Below, one piece after another: positions 8,752-16,976 of a stretch of DNA of 64,000 bases. Position 1 is the first letter of the stretch. Each line of letters opens with the position of its first letter. The notes under the pieces are model-generated. The model ran no database searches. It worked only from the letters and a program-made list of their open reading frames with translations, and was not told where the DNA came from. Origin of the DNA: Maritimibacter sp. (GTDB lineage: Bacteria > Pseudomonadota > Alphaproteobacteria > Rhodobacterales > Rhodobacteraceae); the NCBI GenBank assembly GCA_017792445.1, contig CP051232.1:744001-808000 (forward strand), written 5' to 3'. Made by a program: the position numbers and the translations under genes.

Positions 8752-10686
8752 TTACTTCTTCCAGTAGTAGGTTGCCGGAAGCGTCGGCGCCGGGTCGGGA
8801 TACATCCACGACGCGGGGATCGAGGGCGGCACGTTGCCTAGGTCCTTCTTCACGACGCCGACAAGGTTCGGAGCCAGCGAGATGCCGATGATCTCCATCT
8901 CGTCCGCCGCCATCTGGTGGATCTCGCGGAAGATATCCAGCGCCTTGTCCTGATCGGCTTCCTTCTTGAAGGCGTCGTACAGTTCGAGACGCTTCTTCAT
9001 CGACTCCGAGGGCTCTTCGCCATCAGCGCCGCCCGACAGGTACCAGCGGGTCCACGGGATAGCGAACCACGAGGCCTGCGGGTGAACCGCCAGCACATCA
9101 CGCGGGCTGAGGGTCGGGTCCAGACCACCCGGCGCGCCCCAGACCATGAAGTCATGTTCGTTGGCCTCGCCGCGCGAGTAGTAGATCGACCGTTCGACGG
9201 AAGAGATGTTCAGCTCGACGCCGATCTCTTCCCACTGCTCGCTGATGATCTCCAGCGAGTCGCCCCAGTCCGGCTGTTCGATGCCCGTGTACTGGACATT
9301 GAAGGTGAACCGACGGCCGTCCGGCAGCAGGCGATAGCCGTCGCCGTCACGCTCGGCATAACCGGCCTCGTCCAGCAGTTCGTTGGCGCGGTCGGGATCG
9401 TAGTCCGTGAACTGGGTGCCAAGCTGCTCGTTGTAAAGTCCGTGGTCGGGGCGTGGCCCGATCTGCCACGGAATGCCCTGACCCTGGTACACGATGTCGA
9501 TGATCTCTTCCCGATCGATCGCCAGCGACAGCGCCTCGCGGACCAGCTTGTTGCGGATCATCTCGCGCATCACCGGGTCTTTGTGGGTGTGGTTGAAATG
9601 GATCGCCATGGTGTTCGAGTTCGAGTTCACCATGTCCAGGATGTTGATCCCCGCCTTCTCGGCGTTCTCGGCAAAGACGGGCTTGTTGGCCAGTCCCGAG
9701 ATCCGGCGACGCTGCATGTCGATGTTGCCGGCAATCGCCTCGAGAACAAGGGTTTCATTGTCCTGCGCCACGTTCTGCTCGACCGCGTCGATGTAGGGAA
9801 GCTGGTTTCCGTCGGTATCGACCTGCCAGAAGTACGGGTTGCGCTCCATCACCACCTGGGTGGCGCCGGCGTTGTACTCGCCGCCTTCGACGACGACCCA
9901 CGGGTCCAGCGTCGGACGCTCGGCGTTGGCCCAGCGGTTCGGAGCCTCGACCTCGCCGCACTTCAGGCGGAACAGGGCCGGCCAGTCCTCGACGGCCTCG
10001 GTCTCGTCGACCATCGACTGAACGTCCGCGTTGTAGGTCGGGTGGAACTGCTCGCAATAGTGCTTGGCCCACAGGACCGGCTCCTGCGCCAGCGGGGTCG
10101 CCAGCTCTGTCAGGAAGGTGCCGTAGGGCGCCGCGAACTTCAGGATGACGGTGTAATCATCGACCTTCTCGGCGGTCATCGCCTCGCCGTTGACCACGAA
10201 GCGCGCCGGCGGGTTCGGGTAGAACTCTTCGTTGTGCAGCAGGTCGTTGACGAAGAACAGGATGTCGTCCGCGGTGAACGGCTCGCCGTCCGACCACTTC
10301 ATGCCCGCACGCAGGTGGAAGGTGAACTCGGAGCCCTCCTCGTTGACCTCCCAGCTTTCCGCAACGTTCGGGATCACTTCCGAGAAGTCGGGCTTCCAGC
10401 GGGTCAGGCCCTGGTTGCCGATGAACCGCAGGATCGAGTTGTGGTCATTCGAACCGCCAAGGACGCGGCGGATCTTGCCGCCATAGGTGCCCACCGACTC
10501 GAACGGAGTCACGACCTCGGGGCTCTCTGGCAGCCGTTCCTCCACCGGCGGCAGATCCCCGGCCGCAACACGCTCTGCCAGAGCGGGGGCCTCCTGATAG
10601 GCAAGGGCCGATAGCGGGCTCAGCATCACGCCAAGAGCCGCACCGGCAAACGTCAATGGGCGCAGTCCGCGCCAGAATACTGTCAT
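8752..10686 (-). CDS. Family-5 extracellular solute-binding protein
   Basis: A 644-residue periplasmic protein of the DppA/OppA type (SBP_bac_5). The N-terminus is a signal peptide (hydrophobic stretch about 13-28, cleavage after ALA, mature start YQEAP). The family core is visible as FTFHLRAGMKWSDGEPFTADD followed by the VNDLL segment. I chose the ATG at 10686 because GGGAGGAAA lies 6-7 bases upstream and the signal peptide follows directly; the longer open frame has no secretion signal. At 644 residues it is longer than peptide-binding DppA (about 535), which fits large-ligand members that bind oligosaccharides. It is the first gene of the leftward operon and divergent from the GntR regulator gene. 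Confidence 0.92.
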   Translation of the reverse strand: MTVFWRGLRPLTFAGAALGVMLSPLSALAYQEAPALAERVAAGDLPPVEERLPESPEVVTPFESVGTYGGKIRRVLGGSNDHNSILRFIGNQGLTRWKPDFSEVIPNVAESWEVNEEGSEFTFHLRAGMKWSDGEPFTADDILFFVNDLLHNEEFYPNPPARFVVNGEAMTAEKVDDYTVILKFAAPYGTFLTELATPLAQEPVLWAKHYCEQFHPTYNADVQSMVDETEAVEDWPALFRLKCGEVEAPNRWANAERPTLDPWVVVEGGEYNAGATQVVMERNPYFWQVDTDGNQLPYIDAVEQNVAQDNETLVLEAIAGNIDMQRRRISGLANKPVFAENAEKAGINILDMVNSNSNTMAIHFNHTHKDPVMREMIRNKLVREALSLAIDREEIIDIVYQGQGIPWQIGPRPDHGLYNEQLGTQFTDYDPDRANELLDEAGYAERDGDGYRLLPDGRRFTFNVQYTGIEQPDWGDSLEIISEQWEEIGVELNISSVERSIYYSRGEANEHDFMVWGAPGGLDPTLSPRDVLAVHPQASWFAIPWTRWYLSGGADGEEPSESMKKRLELYDAFKKEADQDKALDIFREIHQMAADEMEIIGISLAPNLVGVVKKDLGNVPPSIPASWMYPDPAPTLPATYYWKK

Positions 10687-10852
10687 CAGATTTTCCTCCC
10701 ATTGCCGGGACTCGTTGAGGTCCCGCCGGGTCAAACCGTGCCACCAGTTGTCATCAGTTGTCAAACAATTAAAACGATGCTGTAATGTGGTTGTCAGACC
10801 GGATCTGCGCTATGCCGAACGCGGGGAGGTCACGCAAAAGCGGGACAGACAA
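10687..10852. promoter_or_regulatory. Divergent control region of the sugar-acid island
   Basis: This region separates the binding-protein gene (leftward) from the GntR gene (rightward). It contains three TTGTC motifs, at 10749-10753, 10758-10762 and 10791-10795, the last reading TTGTCAGACC. TTGTC-type half-sites suit FadR/GntR-family operators, so autoregulation and control of the transporter operon are likely. A TTGACA-like box for the leftward promoter lies at 10759-10764 on the minus strand. No clean -10 is apparent. Confidence 0.5.
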
Positions 10853-11611
10853 TTGAACGACACCGGCGACAGGACAACGGAAGAAGCCAGGAACCTCTTG
10901 CGAGAGACCGCGCGCGACAGCGGCGCGGGGGCCGGGCCGCGTCTGGAAGAACAGATTTATCAATCACTTCTCGAACGTATCCAGTCCGGCACCTATGGGC
11001 TTGGGCAACGGCTGCCGTCCGAGATGGAACTGTCGTCGGAATTCGGCGTGTCGCGCCCCGTCGTGCGCGCGGCGCTGGCCCGGCTTCGGGACGCCGGACT
11101 GGTCACCTCGCGCCGGGGCGCGGGCAGCTTCGTCAGTTCCGGGGATTCGGACTCCGAGGGCGGGTTCACCCCGATCGGGTCGATCGACGACATGACCGCC
11201 TTCTTCGACTACCGGCGGATGATAGAGACGCGCACCGCCGCGCTGGCCGCTGGCCGCGCCTCGCCCGAGCAGGTGGCCGATCTGCGGCGGCGGCTGACGC
11301 AGATGGACAAGGACATCGAGGCAGGCGTCGCCACGGTCGAGCAGGACGTGAATTTCCACATCCGCATCGCCGAGATTGCGGGCAACCGGTTCCTGCTGGA
11401 AACGCTGCACATGCTGCGGCCGCACACCATGTTCATGGGCCATTTCCTGCGCCGCCTGACCGCGTCCGGATATGCCCGAGGCAAGGCCGGGATGCGGAAC
11501 GAACACTACGGAATCGTCGACGCGATCGAGGCCGGCGACAGCAAGGCCGCGGAACGGGCGATGGACCAGCACCTCGCCGCCTCGCGCGAGAGGATATTCA
11601 AGGGAGTCTAG
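10853..11611 (+). CDS. GntR-family (FadR/FCD type) transcriptional regulator
   Basis: A DNA-binding repressor with an N-terminal winged helix (QIYQSLLERIQSG, RLPSEMELS, then VSRPVVRAALARL) and a C-terminal all-helical FCD ligand domain containing DVNFHIRIAEIAGN, whose His/Asp residues usually bind metal. It most likely senses a sugar acid and controls both halves of the island. The start is uncertain. The TTG at 10853 gives 252 residues. A GTG at 10787 and an ATG at 10715 are in frame, but would extend into the control region and add a Cys/Arg-rich stretch unlike the family. Ten bases separate its stop from the lactonase gene, so they are probably co-transcribed. Confidence 0.85.
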   Translation: MNDTGDRTTEEARNLLRETARDSGAGAGPRLEEQIYQSLLERIQSGTYGLGQRLPSEMELSSEFGVSRPVVRAALARLRDAGLVTSRRGAGSFVSSGDSDSEGGFTPIGSIDDMTAFFDYRRMIETRTAALAAGRASPEQVADLRRRLTQMDKDIEAGVATVEQDVNFHIRIAEIAGNRFLLETLHMLRPHTMFMGHFLRRLTASGYARGKAGMRNEHYGIVDAIEAGDSKAAERAMDQHLAASRERIFKGV

Positions 11612-11620
11612 GGAGGAGAC

Positions 11621-12490
11621 ATGCAGGTAGAATGCGTGCTGCCAAGCCGTTCGCAGCTTGGCGAGGGTGCCGTGTGGGATGATCGCGGGCAGGCCCTGTG
11701 GTGGGTCGACATAAAGGCCGGCCTGATTCACCGCACCGAGGAAAGCGGCGCCAACATCACCTTCGACTTCGGCGAACCTGTCGGCTGTTTCGCGATCCGC
11801 GAACAGGGCGGGATGGTGGTCGCGGCCAAAAGCGGCTTCTGGCTGTATGACCCGGATATCGGCGAACGGTCCGCGCTGACGGACCCCGAGGCGGATCTTC
11901 CCGGCAATCGGTTCAACGACGGCACCACCGACATGCAGGGCCGGTTCTGGGCCGGGACGATGAAAGACGATGGCGGCCCTCCTGCGCCTCAAGGCGCGTT
12001 CTACCGCATGGACCCGGATTTCTCGGTCACCAAGTGGAAGGACGGCATCTTCACCACCAACGGCCTCGCCTTCTCGCCCGATGGCCGGACGATGTACTTC
12101 TCCGATTCCAACCCGGACGTCCGCACGATCTGGGCCGCCGACTACGACACCGATACCGGCACGCCGCGCGAGCCGCGCGTGTTCTTCGACACCCGCGTCG
12201 TGCCGGGGCGGCCCGACGGCGGCACGGTCGATGCCGATGGCTGTTATTGGCAGGCGGGCGTCGGCGGCTGGCAGTTGTACCGCATCACACCGGACGGGAC
12301 GGTCGACATGACCATCGACATGCCGGTGGAACGGCCCACCAAGCCGATGTGGGGCGGCGCGAACCTCGATATCCTCTATGTCACGTCCATCGGTGCGGCG
12401 GACGACCCGAAACAGCCCGAGGCCGGCAGCCTGTTCGCCGTCACCGGCACCGGCTGTCAGGGCGTTCCGCAGGCCCGCTTCCCCGGCTGA
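11621..12490 (+). CDS. SMP-30/gluconolactonase-family lactonase
   Basis: A 289-residue six-bladed beta-propeller of the SMP-30/Gnl/LRE family, whose members hydrolyse sugar-acid lactones using one divalent metal. Key features are the metal-site Glu in LGEGAVW near residue 15, the NRFNDG motif, NGLAFSPDG and RPDGGTVDADG. GGGAGGAGAC lies directly before the ATG. Beside uronate dehydrogenase it probably opens the aldarolactone that Udh makes, or an aldonolactone feeding the galactonate-type dehydratases. No signal peptide, so cytoplasmic. Confidence 0.9.
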   Translation: MQVECVLPSRSQLGEGAVWDDRGQALWWVDIKAGLIHRTEESGANITFDFGEPVGCFAIREQGGMVVAAKSGFWLYDPDIGERSALTDPEADLPGNRFNDGTTDMQGRFWAGTMKDDGGPPAPQGAFYRMDPDFSVTKWKDGIFTTNGLAFSPDGRTMYFSDSNPDVRTIWAADYDTDTGTPREPRVFFDTRVVPGRPDGGTVDADGCYWQAGVGGWQLYRITPDGTVDMTIDMPVERPTKPMWGGANLDILYVTSIGAADDPKQPEAGSLFAVTGTGCQGVPQARFPG

Positions 12491-12645
12491 AACTTTGTCC
12501 CCGGCCCTCTGCCATCGCACGGGGCCGGTTCACCACACGACGCCCGCAGCCCCCGGCTGCCTTGACCTGACCAGACATTCCGGGACGCCGCGCCAGCACC
12601 GCGGGCCACCCCCCGCCCCGTTCAGAACCCGAAAAGGCATTTCCA

Positions 12646-13824
12646 ATGAAGATCACCGGCCTTCGCAGCTACATGTCCGCCGATCGCGACCGCCCGCGCG
12701 TTCTGGTCGCCATCGACACCGACGAGGGCATCACAGGTTGGGGCGAGTGCTATAACCACGGGCCTGACCGCGCGCTGCCGCCCTTGCTGGACTACCTCTA
12801 CCTCCAGATCGAAGGCGAGGACGCCACCTGCATCGAACGGCTGATCCTCAAGCTGCTGCAACAGTCGCGCTTTCCGCCCGGCGCCATGGGGCTGGCCGCG
12901 ATCTCGGGCATCGACCATGCGCTGTGGGACCTGAACGCGAAGGCGCTTGGCGTGCCGGTCTACCGGCTGCTGGGCGGCCACGTCCGCGACCGGGTGCGGG
13001 TCTACCTGGGCGTCTACTCGGCGCCCGAGCCCGAGGACATCCGCGACTTCTGCACCGCGAAGAACGAGCAATACGGGCTGACGGCGTTCAAACTGTCCCC
13101 CTACCGCAATGACATCCACGCGGAACCTTGGGGCAAGGTGCTGAAGGCCACCGGCGACTGGGTCGAGAAAACCGCCGCGCTGTGTCCGGACTTCGAGTTC
13201 GCCTATGACGCCCACGCCAAGCTGTGGGAACCGTGGCAGGCTGCGCAACTGGGCGACGTGCTGGCCCCGCACCACCCGCTGTTTTACGAAGAACCCATGC
13301 GACCCGAGAACATCGACGCGTGGGGGGCTCTCAAGAAGCAGTTGAAAGTGCCGCTTGCCACGGGCGAGTCGCTTTACAACCGCTGGGAATTCCTGCGGCT
13401 GCTACAGGCCGGGGGCGCCGATATCGTGCAGCCCGACATCTGCGTGGTGGGCGGGCTTTACGAAATGCGCAAGATCGCCGCGCTGGCCGAGGCGTTCTAC
13501 GTGAACGTCGCGCCGCACAATCCGATGGGACCGCTGGCGACGGCGGTGAACCTGCACTTCTCTGCCGCCTGCCCCAACTTCAAGATCCTCGAATACCGCC
13601 TGCCGCACGGTGCCGCCTATACCGGGCACGGACTGTCGGACAGCGACGAAAGCGCGGCTTACGTCAAGGATCCCTACCTGCCGGTCGACGGGCACCTGGA
13701 CCTTCGCCCCGACCGTCCCGGCTGGGGCGTGGAGATCGACGAGGACTACCTGAAGACCGACCGCTACGTGCACTGGGAGCGCAAACTGCCCAAACGCCCC
13801 GACGGGTCCATCGCCTTCCCATGA
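12646..13824 (+). CDS. Galactonate dehydratase-like enolase-superfamily enzyme
   Basis: A 392-residue mandelate racemase-type protein. Its metal-ligand motifs are YDAHAKLWEP, FYEEPMRP and ATGESLYN; QPDICVVGG and APHNPMGPLA complete the active site. The ED-then-ES order and the APHNP motif match the galactonate dehydratase (DgoD) group. The second-strand motif is FKLSPY, with one Lys. With dgoK four genes downstream, the simplest role is dehydration of an aldonate to a 2-keto-3-deoxy sugar acid that DgoK phosphorylates. AAAAGG lies about 8 bases before the ATG. A 155-base gap separates it from the lactonase gene. Its stop overlaps the next gene (ATGA). Confidence 0.85.
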   Translation: MKITGLRSYMSADRDRPRVLVAIDTDEGITGWGECYNHGPDRALPPLLDYLYLQIEGEDATCIERLILKLLQQSRFPPGAMGLAAISGIDHALWDLNAKALGVPVYRLLGGHVRDRVRVYLGVYSAPEPEDIRDFCTAKNEQYGLTAFKLSPYRNDIHAEPWGKVLKATGDWVEKTAALCPDFEFAYDAHAKLWEPWQAAQLGDVLAPHHPLFYEEPMRPENIDAWGALKKQLKVPLATGESLYNRWEFLRLLQAGGADIVQPDICVVGGLYEMRKIAALAEAFYVNVAPHNPMGPLATAVNLHFSAACPNFKILEYRLPHGAAYTGHGLSDSDESAAYVKDPYLPVDGHLDLRPDRPGWGVEIDEDYLKTDRYVHWERKLPKRPDGSIAFP

Positions 13825-14738
13825 CGGCTGATGCGCTTCGCTCCCGGCTTCAGGACCTGACCGGCTGGTCGCCGCGCCCGGCCACGCTGCTGTCGCAAAA
13901 GGCGTCACGCTCCGACGGCGGCTTGCCGCTGGAAGAACTCGTGCTGCGGGGCCCGCGCGGCCCGATGCCCGCGACGCTGATCCTGCCGGACCGACGCCGC
14001 CCCTGCCCCGCGGTGCTGTACTGCCATGCGCATGGCGGCGACTACCGCCTTGGACGCCGCGAGATGATGCAGGGCAGCCGGTTCCTGCAGGCCCCGGGCT
14101 ACGGCGCGGCGCTGGCGAACGCCGGCTTCGCCGCCCTTTGCGTCGACATGGCCGGCTTCGGCGACCGCCGCGACGAGGGCGACGAGAACGACATGGCCAA
14201 GGCGCTTTTCTGGCGCGGCGAAAGCCTGTTCGGCCACATGCTGAACGACCTTGGCGCGGCCTTCGGCTATCTCGCCCAGCGCGCCGATATAGACGCGTCC
14301 CGCATCTTCACGCTGGGCCTGTCGATGGGCGCGGCGCATGCCTACTGGCTTGCCGCGCTGGAACCGCGTGTGGCGGGCTGCGCGCACCTGTGCATGCTGG
14401 CCGACATCGCCCCGCTGATCGAGGACGGCACCCACGCGCGCCACGGCTTCTACCTGTCCGTGCCCGGTTTCCTCAACCTCGCCGAGGCGGGCGACGTCGC
14501 CGGCCTGATCGCGCCCCGCCCGCAGTTTGCCTGCCACGGCGGCAAGGACCACCTGACGCCGCCCGCCGCCCGCGACGCGGCGCTGACCCGGCTGCGCGCG
14601 GCTTATGCCAACCACGACCCGGCGCTGACCTGCGCCATCGACCCGGACGCCGGGCACGGAGAAACCGCGCCGATGCGCGTCGCCGTGCTGGATTTCCTTG
14701 CCCGCGCCGCCGCGCGCGGGCACCACGACTTCAACTGA
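13821..14738 (+). CDS. Alpha/beta hydrolase, dienelactone-hydrolase/acetyl-esterase type
   Basis: A 305-residue cytoplasmic hydrolase with the nucleophile Ser168 in GLSMGAAHA, a probable Asp in HGGKDHLTP and the His in the C-terminal GHGETAP. The N-terminal part (LYCHAHGGDYRLGRREM) resembles large acetyl-xylan-esterase-like hydrolases. The ATG at 13821 overlaps the stop of the preceding dehydratase as ATGA; the longer open frame upstream is only the shadow of that gene. It is the second esterase-like enzyme of the island and is unrelated in sequence to the HSL-type one at 2517-3422, so the imported compound may carry ester groups. Confidence 0.82.
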   Translation: MTADALRSRLQDLTGWSPRPATLLSQKASRSDGGLPLEELVLRGPRGPMPATLILPDRRRPCPAVLYCHAHGGDYRLGRREMMQGSRFLQAPGYGAALANAGFAALCVDMAGFGDRRDEGDENDMAKALFWRGESLFGHMLNDLGAAFGYLAQRADIDASRIFTLGLSMGAAHAYWLAALEPRVAGCAHLCMLADIAPLIEDGTHARHGFYLSVPGFLNLAEAGDVAGLIAPRPQFACHGGKDHLTPPAARDAALTRLRAAYANHDPALTCAIDPDAGHGETAPMRVAVLDFLARAAARGHHDFN

Positions 14739-14753
14739 ACAGGGAGTGAGACC

Positions 14754-15548
14754 ATGAAACGACTGCTGATCACCGGAGCCGGGGGCAACCTTGGCCGCCA
14801 GATGCGCGCCCGGCTGGGCGACCTTGCCGAGATTGTGCGCCTGGCCGACCGCGGCGGCACGGACCCGGCGGGCGACAACGAAGAGGTCGTGACCTGCGAC
14901 CTTGGCGACGCCGAGGCGGTGTCGAAGATGGTGGAAGGCTGCGACGCCATCGTCCACTTCGGCGGCCAGCCGGTCGAGGCGCCGTGGAGCGTCGTGAAAA
15001 ACGCCAACATCGACGGGATGTACAACCTGTACGAGGCCTGCCGCATCCATGGCTGCAAGCGCGTCGTCTTCGCCAGTTCAAACCACGCGGTTGGGTTCTT
15101 CAAGCAGAACGAGGTGATCGACAACACGGTCTACCCCAAGCCGGACGGCCTGTACGGCGTGTCCAAGGTGTTCGGCGAGATGCTCGCCTCGATGTATTTC
15201 GAGAAGTTCGGGATCGAAACCGCCTCGATCCGCATCGGCTCGTGCTTCCCGGAACCGGCGAACCACCGCGCGCTGACCACGTGGCTTAGCTTCGACGATC
15301 TCGAACGCCTGATCCGCCGCTGTCTGGATGTGCCAAGGCTCGGTTGCCCGGTGATCTATGGCAACTCCGCCAACACCGCGAACTTCTGGGACAATTCCAA
15401 GGTTGCATGGCTCGGCTGGAAACCGCAGGACAATGCCGAGGATTACCGCGACGCGGTCAACGCCAAATGCGAGAAGCCCGCGGCGGATGCGCCCGACGTG
15501 GTCTATCAGGGCGGCGGCTTCACGGCGGACGGCATACATCAGGAGTAA
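14754..15548 (+). CDS. udh: Uronate dehydrogenase
   Basis: A 264-residue extended-SDR enzyme that oxidises D-galacturonate or D-glucuronate to the aldarolactone with NAD. It follows the Agrobacterium Udh pattern closely: TGAGGNLG at 7-14 binds NAD, Tyr134 and Lys138 in LYGVSK are catalytic, FASSNH at 106-111 lines the active site, and RIGSC-PEP, TTW-SFDD and LGWKPQDNAEDYR are all family hallmarks. CAGGGAGTGAG precedes the ATG. It is followed after 9 bases by dgoK and shares the operon with the lactonase that would act on its product. This gene is the firmest evidence that the island handles hexuronates. Confidence 0.93.
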   Translation: MKRLLITGAGGNLGRQMRARLGDLAEIVRLADRGGTDPAGDNEEVVTCDLGDAEAVSKMVEGCDAIVHFGGQPVEAPWSVVKNANIDGMYNLYEACRIHGCKRVVFASSNHAVGFFKQNEVIDNTVYPKPDGLYGVSKVFGEMLASMYFEKFGIETASIRIGSCFPEPANHRALTTWLSFDDLERLIRRCLDVPRLGCPVIYGNSANTANFWDNSKVAWLGWKPQDNAEDYRDAVNAKCEKPAADAPDVVYQGGGFTADGIHQE

Positions 15549-15557
15549 GGGACGGAC

Positions 15558-16445
15558 ATGAGCGACGACTGGATCGCGGTCGACTGGGGCACCAGCCACC
15601 TGAGGGCGTGGGCGATGACGGGGCCGGAGATCCGCGCCTCGGCCCACAGCGAGGACGGCATGGGCCGCCTGTCGCCCGAGGCGTTCGAACCGGCGCTGCT
15701 GAAGCTGGTCGAGCCGTGGCTGAAGCCGGAAGGCGCCACGCCGGTCGTCGCCTGCGGCATGGTCGGCGCCAGGCAGGGCTGGGTCGAGGCGCCCTATCGC
15801 CCGGTCCCCTGCGCGCCGGCCGGCGGCGGCCTGATCCGGGCGCTGGTGCATGACGAACGTCTCGACGTGCGGATCATCCCCGGCCTGTCGCAAGCGTCCC
15901 CCGCCGACGTGATGCGCGGCGAGGAAACCCAGATCGCGGGCTTCGTGGCGGCCAATCCCGAATACGACGGCATCCTCTGCCTGCCCGGCACCCACACCAA
16001 GTGGGCCCACATCAGCGCGCGGGAGGTCGTCAGCTTCCGCACCTTCATGTCGGGCGAGCTTTTCGCACTGATCGCGGGCCAGTCGGTCCTGCGCCACAGC
16101 GTGACGACCGAGGGCTTCGACGGCGACGCCTTTCTCGAGGCGGTGTCGGAATCGCTCTCGCGCCCGGAAAGTTTCGCCGCCCGCGCCTTCTCGCTGCGCG
16201 CGGAAGGGCTGCTGGCAAAGCTTCCGGCGGACACCGCCCGCGCCCGCCTGTCCGGCTGGCTGATCGGCATGGAACTCGCCGCCGCCCGCCCCTACTGGCT
16301 GGGCCAGCCGGTGGTGCTGATCGGCGCGCCGGCACTGTCGCAGTTCTACGCGCAGGCGCTGGAGGCGCAGGGCCTGACCCCGCTGACCGCAGACGGCGAC
16401 GCGATGACACTTGCAGGCCTCGCCGCCGCGCATCTGGGCCACTGA
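15558..16445 (+). CDS. dgoK: 2-dehydro-3-deoxygalactonokinase
   Basis: A 295-residue sugar kinase that phosphorylates 2-keto-3-deoxygalactonate in the De Ley-Doudoroff pathway. Family marks are the N-terminal phosphate-binding VDWGTSHLRAW, CGMVGARQGWVEAPY, MRGEETQI, LPGTHTKWA and FMSGELFALI. It ends the rightward operon, and a large inverted repeat begins six bases after its stop. The partner aldolase (DgoA type) is missing from the window, so the pathway must be completed by a gene elsewhere. Confidence 0.95.
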   Translation: MSDDWIAVDWGTSHLRAWAMTGPEIRASAHSEDGMGRLSPEAFEPALLKLVEPWLKPEGATPVVACGMVGARQGWVEAPYRPVPCAPAGGGLIRALVHDERLDVRIIPGLSQASPADVMRGEETQIAGFVAANPEYDGILCLPGTHTKWAHISAREVVSFRTFMSGELFALIAGQSVLRHSVTTEGFDGDAFLEAVSESLSRPESFAARAFSLRAEGLLAKLPADTARARLSGWLIGMELAAARPYWLGQPVVLIGAPALSQFYAQALEAQGLTPLTADGDAMTLAGLAAAHLGH

Positions 16446-16450
16446 CGCAA

Positions 16451-16589
16451 GGGGGCTCTGCCCCCGCCGCGCCTGCGGCGCGTCTCCCCCGAGGTATTTG
16501 CTCAAGAGAAGAAGCGGCAAAGGCGCCCTGTCCTTCTTCTCTTGAGCAAATACCTCGGGGGAGAGCGAAGCGACGGGGGCGGAGCCCCC
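16451..16589. repeat. Large inverted repeat between convergent genes, repeat copy B
   Basis: Two copies of the dispersed AAATACCTC element face each other. Bases 16484-16514 are a perfect 31-bp inverted repeat of 16533-16563, around an 18-base loop. Each arm ends in its own small hairpin (GGGGGC with CCCCC at 16451-16465, and GGGGGC/GCCCCC at 16575-16589). It lies between the 3' ends of dgoK and the GIY-YIG gene and should act as a strong bidirectional transcription stop. Confidence 0.85.
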
Positions 16590-16591
16590 AG

Positions 16592-16900
16592 CTACAACGC
16601 GGTTCCGCCGGTCTTTTCGACCCAGTACGCCAGCCGCTCTTTCAACAACCGCTCGCGCGCCATTTGCGAGATGTCGTCCTCGAACTGCTCCAGAACCTCG
16701 AACGCCATTTCGCCGCTATAGGCCTGCTGCAGGGCCCGCGGGCGCGCGCCGCCGGTCTTCAGGCTGAAGCGCAGCCGCTGTTCTGCCGCGCCAAGCCGCA
16801 TCGTCGCGCCGATCCAGAGCGTGCGGCCCATGCGCACCGCGTAGACGCCCGCGTCCGGCGCCCTGTCCTTCCATTCCGCCTTTGCGGCCCGCCGGTCCAT
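16592..16900 (-). CDS. Small GIY-YIG-like protein
   Basis: A 102-residue protein with a GIY-YIG-type opening: GVYAVR in place of GIY and WIGAT in place of YIG, followed by a region matching small stand-alone family members. Some residues usual for catalysis are altered, so nuclease activity is not assured. I chose the ATG at 16900, which has GGAG 8 bases upstream; a GTG three codons earlier is possible. It faces dgoK across the inverted repeat and is divergent from the DUF2239 gene, sharing the paired operator-like repeats between them. Confidence 0.7.
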   Translation of the reverse strand: MDRRAAKAEWKDRAPDAGVYAVRMGRTLWIGATMRLGAAEQRLRFSLKTGGARPRALQQAYSGEMAFEVLEQFEDDISQMARERLLKERLAYWVEKTGGTAL

Positions 16901-16925
16901 CGCTGTCACTCCGTGCTGCGATTCT

Positions 16926-16970
16926 TTTTATCCGGGTTTTAATTGACATACTTTTACCCGGGTGTAAAAG
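16926..16970. promoter_or_regulatory. Paired operator-like repeats with TTGACA box
   Basis: Two near-identical sites of form TTTTAYCCGGGTKTWAA lie 26 bp apart in direct orientation (16926-16942 and 16952-16968). The second is part of a near-palindrome, CTTTTACCCGGGTGTAAAAG. A perfect TTGACA (16944-16949) falls between them, so a bound protein would cover the promoter of the DUF2239 gene. The likely -10 (TAAAAG, 16965-16970) puts the transcript start near the ATG at 16977. The binding protein is unknown. Confidence 0.55.
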
Positions 16971-16976
16971 GCGCCT

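Noticed and set aside
10964-12520. A 518-codon minus-strand frame over the GntR and lactonase genes
   Set aside because: No recognisable domain, and it is antisense to two well-supported genes.
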